A stretch of 64,000 bases of DNA from an uncultured Rhodospirillales bacterium (GTDB taxonomy: Bacteria > Pseudomonadota > Alphaproteobacteria > Acetobacterales > Acetobacteraceae). Every line of letters begins with the position of its first letter. Position 1 is the first letter of the stretch. Location of the stretch: positions 46,857 to 110,856 of the forward strand of contig CAIMSN010000071.1 of the NCBI GenBank assembly GCA_903844135.1. The letters are read 5' to 3'. The position numbers and the translations under genes were made by a program. The notes beneath the pieces were generated by a model. That model did not search any database. It saw only the letters and a list, made by a program, of their open reading frames with translations, and was not told the origin of the DNA. Below, piece by piece: positions 59,659 to 64,000 of the stretch.

Positions 59659-60248
59659 GGATCCTCCGCCTCCTGCTGCCGTTCCTGATCCTGGCGCTGG
59701 CGACGGTGCAGATCGGGCGCGCGCTGCACTGGTTCGGTCGGGATCCGAACGCCGGGATCACCATCGGCGGCCCGTTCCAGCTTTCGGATTCGCGCGGGCG
59801 GACCGTCACCGATCACGACTTCCTCGGCAAATGGATGCTGGTCTATTTCGGCTATACGCAATGTCCGGATTTCTGCCCCGCGACCCTGAATGCGATCGCC
59901 GGAGCGCTGCGAGAGCTCGGTCCGCTGGACGACAAGCTCGCCGTGCTGTTCGTCACGATCGATCCGAATCGCGATACGCAATCGGTGGTCGGCCGCTACA
60001 CCGCGCAGTTCGACCCGCGGATCGTCGGCCTGACCGGCACGCCGGACCAGACCCTGGCGATCGAGAACGCCTACCACGTGGCGGCACCCAGCCCGAACTA
60101 CGCGACGCCGAACACCACCGGCCTGGAATCGATCGAGCACAGCTCTGCGATCATCGTCATGAACCCTGCCGGCGGCTTTGCCGCCATCATCCCGGGCAAT
60201 GCGGATGCGCATACCATTGCCTCCCGCCTGCGCGGCGTGATGCAATGA
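59655..60248 (+). CDS. SCO1/SenC/PrrC family copper chaperone
   Basis: The 197-residue protein has an N-terminal membrane segment (RLLLPFLILALATVQIGRAL) and a thioredoxin-fold periplasmic domain with copper site CPDFCPATLNAIAG (CxxxC). LAVLFVTIDPNRDT follows, with the conserved His in IEHSSAIIVMNPAG. SCO proteins deliver copper to cytochrome oxidase. The start is TTG at 59655, overlapping the polA stop by four bases. Its stop overlaps the next ATG (ATGA). Confidence 0.92.
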   Translation: MRILRLLLPFLILALATVQIGRALHWFGRDPNAGITIGGPFQLSDSRGRTVTDHDFLGKWMLVYFGYTQCPDFCPATLNAIAGALRELGPLDDKLAVLFVTIDPNRDTQSVVGRYTAQFDPRIVGLTGTPDQTLAIENAYHVAAPSPNYATPNTTGLESIEHSSAIIVMNPAGGFAAIIPGNADAHTIASRLRGVMQ

Positions 60249-61969
60249 GGCGGCGCCGGGTCCTTGCCCTGCCGCTGGCGCTGCTGCTGGCCGCGGCGGC
60301 GCCGCCTGTGACACGGTCGCCGGACTCGACCGACCTGCCGCCGCTGATCGCACCGGACGGCCAGACGATCGGTAGCCCGCATCGCGGCGGCACGCTGCGC
60401 CTGACAGCCGATGCGGGCGCCGGCACCGCCGACCCGCAGATCAACTACAACTCCGAGATGATCAGCCTGGCCGTCAACGTCTATGACGGGCTCACGGCGT
60501 TCGCGAAGCGCCCGGGAGATCCGAGCAACCGTCCGGTCGCCGATCTGGCCGAGGCGCTGCCTGCGCCGGAGGATGGCGGCCTCACCTACGTGTTCCATCT
60601 GCGGCCGGGCATTCGTTTCTCGGACGGACGCATCGTCACCGTCCGCGACGTCGTCGCCAGCTTCCAGCGCATCTTCAAGGTCAATTCGCCGACCTCCGGC
60701 GGCTTCTATGGCGGGCTGGTCGGCGCCGATGCCTGCCTCAAGGACGGCGCGCACTGCACCCTGGCGGGCGGCGTGGTCGGGGACGACAAGGCCGGCACCA
60801 TCACCTTCCATCTCACCCACCCGGATGCGGAGTTCTTCGACAAACTCTCGTTCCCGCACGCCTACGTGCTACCCGCCGACACGCCGCTACATGATCTCGG
60901 CAACGACGCGCCGCCCGGAACCGGACCCTACAGGATCGTCAGCTACGATCCGAATCATGGCATGCTGGTCGAGCGGAATCCGTTCTTCAAGGTCTGGTCG
61001 GCGGAAGCGCAGCCGGACGGCTACCCGGACCGCATCACCTATTCGTTCGGCCTGACCGACGAGGCCCAGGTGACGGCGACCGAGAACGGCGATTTCGACT
61101 ACATGTACGACAACGTGCCGCTCGACCGGTATGGCGAACTCGGCGACCGTTTTCCCGACCAGGTGCACATCAATCCGCTGTTCGGCACCTTCTACCTGCC
61201 GATGAACGTCAACCTGCCGCCGTTCGACAAGCTGCGCGCCCGGCAGGCGGTGAACTACGCGGTCAATCGCCTGGCGATGCAGACCTTCTATGGCGGTCCG
61301 GCGGCCGCGACCGTGCTGTGCCAGAACGTGCCGGCCGGATTGCCGGGCTACGAGCCCTATTGCCCCTACACCAGGGGCGCCGATTTCGCGCATCCCGCCA
61401 CCGCCTGGAAGGCGCCCGATCTCGCTCTGGCCAGGAAGCTGGTCGAGGAAAGCGGTACCAAGGGCATGCATGTGACGCTCGTGGTTCCGAATCGTGCCGT
61501 CGAGGTGGCGATGGGCACCAATCTGCAGAACATGCTGAACGCGATCGGCTACGATGCCGACGTCAAGCCGATCGCGTTCGCGATCCAGTTCACCTACATC
61601 CAGAACACCGCCAACAAGGTGCAGATCTCGCTCAGCGACTGGTATGCGGATTACGCCGAACCCTCGGATTTCCTCACCGCGCTCTATGGCTGCGAGAATT
61701 TCCATCCGAATTCGGACTCCTCGGTCAACATCTCCGGCTTCTGCGACCAGACATTCCAGGACCTGATCCATCGCGCAGCCTTGGTCTCGGTGACCGACAA
61801 GGCGGCGGGCAGTCGCCTCTGGGCGCAGGCGGACCGCTATCTGCTGCAGCAGTCCGCCGCGGCGCCGTTGATCCAGATCAAGAAGATCGAACTGGTATCG
61901 AAACGTCTCGGCAATTTCTACACCACCAACCTGTATCACCTGCTGTTCTCGCAGGCCTGGGTGCAATGA
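60245..61969 (+). CDS. Peptide/nickel ABC transporter substrate-binding protein (DppA-like)
   Basis: The 574-residue protein has a signal peptide (VLALPLALLLAAAAPPVT) and an SBP_bac_5 fold. Supporting elements are GGTLRLTADAGAGTADPQ, VYDGLTAF, YVFHLRPGIRFSDGRIVTVRD, GTGPYRIVSYDPNHGMLVER and RQAVNYAVNRLAM, ending LIQIKKIELVSKRLGN. It captures oligopeptides or similar solutes in the periplasm for the downstream permeases. It is coupled to the SCO gene by ATGA overlap. Confidence 0.93.
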   Translation: MRRRRVLALPLALLLAAAAPPVTRSPDSTDLPPLIAPDGQTIGSPHRGGTLRLTADAGAGTADPQINYNSEMISLAVNVYDGLTAFAKRPGDPSNRPVADLAEALPAPEDGGLTYVFHLRPGIRFSDGRIVTVRDVVASFQRIFKVNSPTSGGFYGGLVGADACLKDGAHCTLAGGVVGDDKAGTITFHLTHPDAEFFDKLSFPHAYVLPADTPLHDLGNDAPPGTGPYRIVSYDPNHGMLVERNPFFKVWSAEAQPDGYPDRITYSFGLTDEAQVTATENGDFDYMYDNVPLDRYGELGDRFPDQVHINPLFGTFYLPMNVNLPPFDKLRARQAVNYAVNRLAMQTFYGGPAAATVLCQNVPAGLPGYEPYCPYTRGADFAHPATAWKAPDLALARKLVEESGTKGMHVTLVVPNRAVEVAMGTNLQNMLNAIGYDADVKPIAFAIQFTYIQNTANKVQISLSDWYADYAEPSDFLTALYGCENFHPNSDSSVNISGFCDQTFQDLIHRAALVSVTDKAAGSRLWAQADRYLLQQSAAAPLIQIKKIELVSKRLGNFYTTNLYHLLFSQAWVQ

Positions 61970-62994
61970 GCGGGACGTCGGTGATGCCGCCGGCCCGGGG
62001 CAAGCGGGTCAAGGGGCCGTGGGAAGTCGCGGCACGCACCCTGCTGCGCATGCCGAGCGCCGTCGCTTCTCTGTCAATCCTGGCCCTGCTGGTGATCGTC
62101 AGTCTCGCGGCGCCGTTCTACGCACGCCATGTCGCCCATACCGATCCGTTCGAGTCCGACGTCGCCGCCACCGTCTTTCTGCATGGCGAGGACGTGCCGG
62201 TGATGCAGCCGAACCAGAACCGGCTGCATCTCGGACTGACCCCGATCGGCCCGACCTGGCGCCCGTCGGCCGACCTGCTGGGCGCCGACACGCAGGGCCG
62301 CGACGTCGCCGCCCGCCTGCTGTATGGCGGCCGCAATTCGCTGCTGATCTCGTCCTGCGCGGCGATCCTGTGCATCGTCCTGGCTGCGGTGGTCGGCATC
62401 TGCGCCGGCTTCTTCGGCGGCCTCGTCGACATCCTGCTGTCGCGGCTGATGGACGTGATGTGGGCGATCCCGGTCTATCTGTTCGCGATCTCGCTCTCGA
62501 TCGTCACCGTCAGTCATGGTCTGTCGCTGGGCCCGATCACGATCCGGTCCGACAGCCTGATCCTGCCGATCGCCATCATCGCCCTGGTCTACGTGCCGTA
62601 TGCGGCGCGCCCGATCCGCGGCCGGGTGCTGTCGCTGCGCCAGGCGGAGTTCGTCCTGGCGGCACGCTGCCTCGGCGCATCGCGCACCCGGATCCTGCTG
62701 CGCGAGATCCTGCCGAACGTCTCCACCACGCTGATCGTGCTCGCGCCGCTGGTGATGGCGCTGGCCCTGCTCGCGGAGAGCGCGCTGTCGTTCCTGTCGA
62801 TCGGCGTGCAGTCGCCGCAGGCGAGCTGGGGCACCATCATCGAGGACGGGCAAGGGCTGATCTACACCCGCCCCGCGGTGGCGATCGCGCCGGGACTGGC
62901 GATCGTCATCACCGTGCTGGCGCTCAACGTGCTCGGCGACGGGCTGCGCGACGCGCTCGACGTGCGCGAAACCAGCCGTCGCGGCTCTCCCTGA
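61966..62994 (+). CDS. ABC transporter permease (DppC-like)
   Basis: The 342-residue permease has an N-terminal OppC-type helix (SVASLSILALLVIVSLAAPF-like segment), a large periplasmic loop, and the BPD_transp_1 domain. That domain includes HLLGADTQGRDVAARLLYGGR-type sequence (LLGADTQGRDVAARLLYGG) and the EAA-like loop LAARCLGASRTRILLREILPN. It forms the inner-membrane channel with the next gene. The ATG at 61966 overlaps the substrate-binding protein stop. A large insertion in the first periplasmic loop (about 30 residues) is typical of this branch. Confidence 0.92.
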   Translation: MSGTSVMPPARGKRVKGPWEVAARTLLRMPSAVASLSILALLVIVSLAAPFYARHVAHTDPFESDVAATVFLHGEDVPVMQPNQNRLHLGLTPIGPTWRPSADLLGADTQGRDVAARLLYGGRNSLLISSCAAILCIVLAAVVGICAGFFGGLVDILLSRLMDVMWAIPVYLFAISLSIVTVSHGLSLGPITIRSDSLILPIAIIALVYVPYAARPIRGRVLSLRQAEFVLAARCLGASRTRILLREILPNVSTTLIVLAPLVMALALLAESALSFLSIGVQSPQASWGTIIEDGQGLIYTRPAVAIAPGLAIVITVLALNVLGDGLRDALDVRETSRRGSP

Positions 62995-63004
62995 TGCGCA
63001 CGGC

Positions 63005-63979
63005 ATGATCGAAGCCCTGCTCAAGCGGCTCGGCCAGACCGTGCTGGTGCTGTTCGGCATCAGCGTGCTGGTGTTCCTGGTGTTCTTCGCCACGCCGGGC
63101 GCCGATCCGACCGCACGGATCGCCGGCCGCAACGCCAGCCCAGAGACCATGGCGGCGGTGCGTCACGCCTACGGGTTCGACCGGCCGCTGCCGGTGCAAT
63201 ATCTCAAGCTGATGGACCGGCTGTTCATAAGCCGCGACCTCACCTCCTACGTCGACCATGGCGAGGCGGTGATCCCCGAAGTGTTCCATGCCGCGCCGGT
63301 CACCCTGTCCCTGGTCGGCGGTGCCGCGATCCTCTGGGTGCTGGTCTCGATCGCGATCGGCACCATCGCCGCGGCGACCCGCGGCTCTCTGCTCGACCGT
63401 GGCCTGATGATGGTCGGGCTGGTCGGTATCTCGATGCCGGTGTTCTGGCTCGGCGAGGTCGCCAACCTGGTCACCCAGAGCCGCTATCACCAGACCTGGC
63501 TGTTCTCCTGGGTTCCGGGCCTCGGCTACGTGCCGCTGCACGAGAATCCCGGTGCCTGGTTCACCCATCTGGTGATCCCCTGGTGCGTCCTGGCGGTGCT
63601 GTTCATCGGCATCTACGGGCGCGTGCTGCGTGCCGATCTGGTGGCCGCGTCGGGCGAGGATTTCATCCGCACGGCGCGCGCCAAGGGTCTGAGCGAAACC
63701 AGGATCATGCTGCGCCACGGCCTGCGCACCTCGCTCATCACCTTCGTGTCGCTGTTCGGACTGGATTTCGCGCAACTGGTCGGCGGCGGCGCGCTGCTGA
63801 CCGAAGTGGTGTTCGGGCTGCAGGGCGTCGGCCGCCTCACCTACCAGGGGCTGATCAATCTGGATCTGCCGCTGATCATGGCGACGGTGATGTATTCGGC
63901 CATCTTCGTGGTGCTGGCCAACGCCATCGTCGACGTCGCCTATGTCCTGCTCGACCCGAGGGTGCGCGATGGGCGCTGA
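63005..63979 (+). CDS. ABC transporter permease (DppB-like)
   Basis: The 324-residue protein has the DppB N-terminus KRLGQTVLVLFGISVLVFLV and the conserved TPGADPTAR. The transporter domain shows GISMPVFWLGEVANL, the EAA loop IRTARAKGLSETRIMLRHGLR and membrane segments to VVLANAIVDVAYVLLDPRVR. Order in this operon is A, C, B rather than the usual A, B, C. Its stop overlaps the start of the next gene by eleven bases. Confidence 0.93.
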   Translation: MIEALLKRLGQTVLVLFGISVLVFLVFFATPGADPTARIAGRNASPETMAAVRHAYGFDRPLPVQYLKLMDRLFISRDLTSYVDHGEAVIPEVFHAAPVTLSLVGGAAILWVLVSIAIGTIAAATRGSLLDRGLMMVGLVGISMPVFWLGEVANLVTQSRYHQTWLFSWVPGLGYVPLHENPGAWFTHLVIPWCVLAVLFIGIYGRVLRADLVAASGEDFIRTARAKGLSETRIMLRHGLRTSLITFVSLFGLDFAQLVGGGALLTEVVFGLQGVGRLTYQGLINLDLPLIMATVMYSAIFVVLANAIVDVAYVLLDPRVRDGR

Positions 63980-64000
63980 GACGCCGCTGCTCGAGGTCGC
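63969..64000 (+). CDS. ABC transporter ATP-binding protein start (partial)
   Basis: ATG at 63969 opens MGAETPLLEV, the usual N-terminal strand of a DppD-type ATPase, overlapping the end of the permease gene. The Walker motifs lie beyond the window, so the call rests on context. Confidence 0.6.
   Translation, partial: MGAETPLLEV

Overview
The window is high-GC DNA from an alphaproteobacterium, most likely a member of the Rhodospirillales/Acetobacteraceae. The evidence is the core gene content: MucR, an LsrB/VtlR-type LysR regulator beside trxB, MotA/MotB, the CHCC zinc-finger protein and IHF-beta. Family-level placement is inference. No rRNA, CRISPR array or insertion sequence was found.

The left half (1-31.9 kb) is accessory DNA and the right half (32.1-64 kb) is ordinary chromosome. 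Positions 1-5811 hold the end of a P-type conjugative transfer operon (trbE C-terminus, trbJ, trbK-like, trbL, trbF, trbG, trbI, DUF2274). The genes are mostly coupled by ATGA overlaps, and the rest of the mating apparatus must lie left of the window. Positions 6.0-29.4 kb hold about 18 enzyme or accessory genes interleaved with eight regulators (3 LysR, 2 AraC, 2 HxlR, 1 TetR). The enzymes are an FAD monooxygenase, an old yellow enzyme, three short-chain dehydrogenases or related NAD-binding proteins, two NmrA-like proteins plus QorB, two MDR reductases, a GST, a haloacid-dehalogenase-like protein, an epoxide-hydrolase-like protein and other alpha/beta hydrolases. Most enzymes sit beside a divergent regulator. 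This looks like a mobile detoxification island for electrophiles, quinones and xenobiotics. Two modules are related (HSL-type esterase + NmrA-like protein + LysR), and a third esterase copy is decayed.

Positions 29.7-32.1 kb are the mobile-element boundary. They carry an intact tRNA-Arg(CCG), a 5' half of a second tRNA-Arg(CCG), an AlpA-like regulator convergent with a tyrosine integrase, and an array of TACCAACA motifs. The integrase lies 220 bp past the 3' end of guaA, a known genomic-island integration hotspot.

From guaA onward the order is housekeeping: guaA, a lipoprotein, tRNA-Arg(ACG), free-Met-sulfoxide reductase, NUDIX, a Rieske/FAD reductase, motAB, surface-glycan genes (GT39, GT2-GtrA, mannose-1-P guanylyltransferase), Lrp/trxB/LsrB-like, ihfB, sppA, mucR and a cluster of small envelope proteins. 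These are followed by a shikimate-dehydrogenase-like gene, a DUF985 cupin with a repeat insert, a GGDEF protein, a second tRNA-Arg(CCG), a lysophospholipase-like lipoprotein, the CHCC zinc-finger gene, polA, SCO1/SenC and a peptide ABC transporter operon that runs off the right edge.
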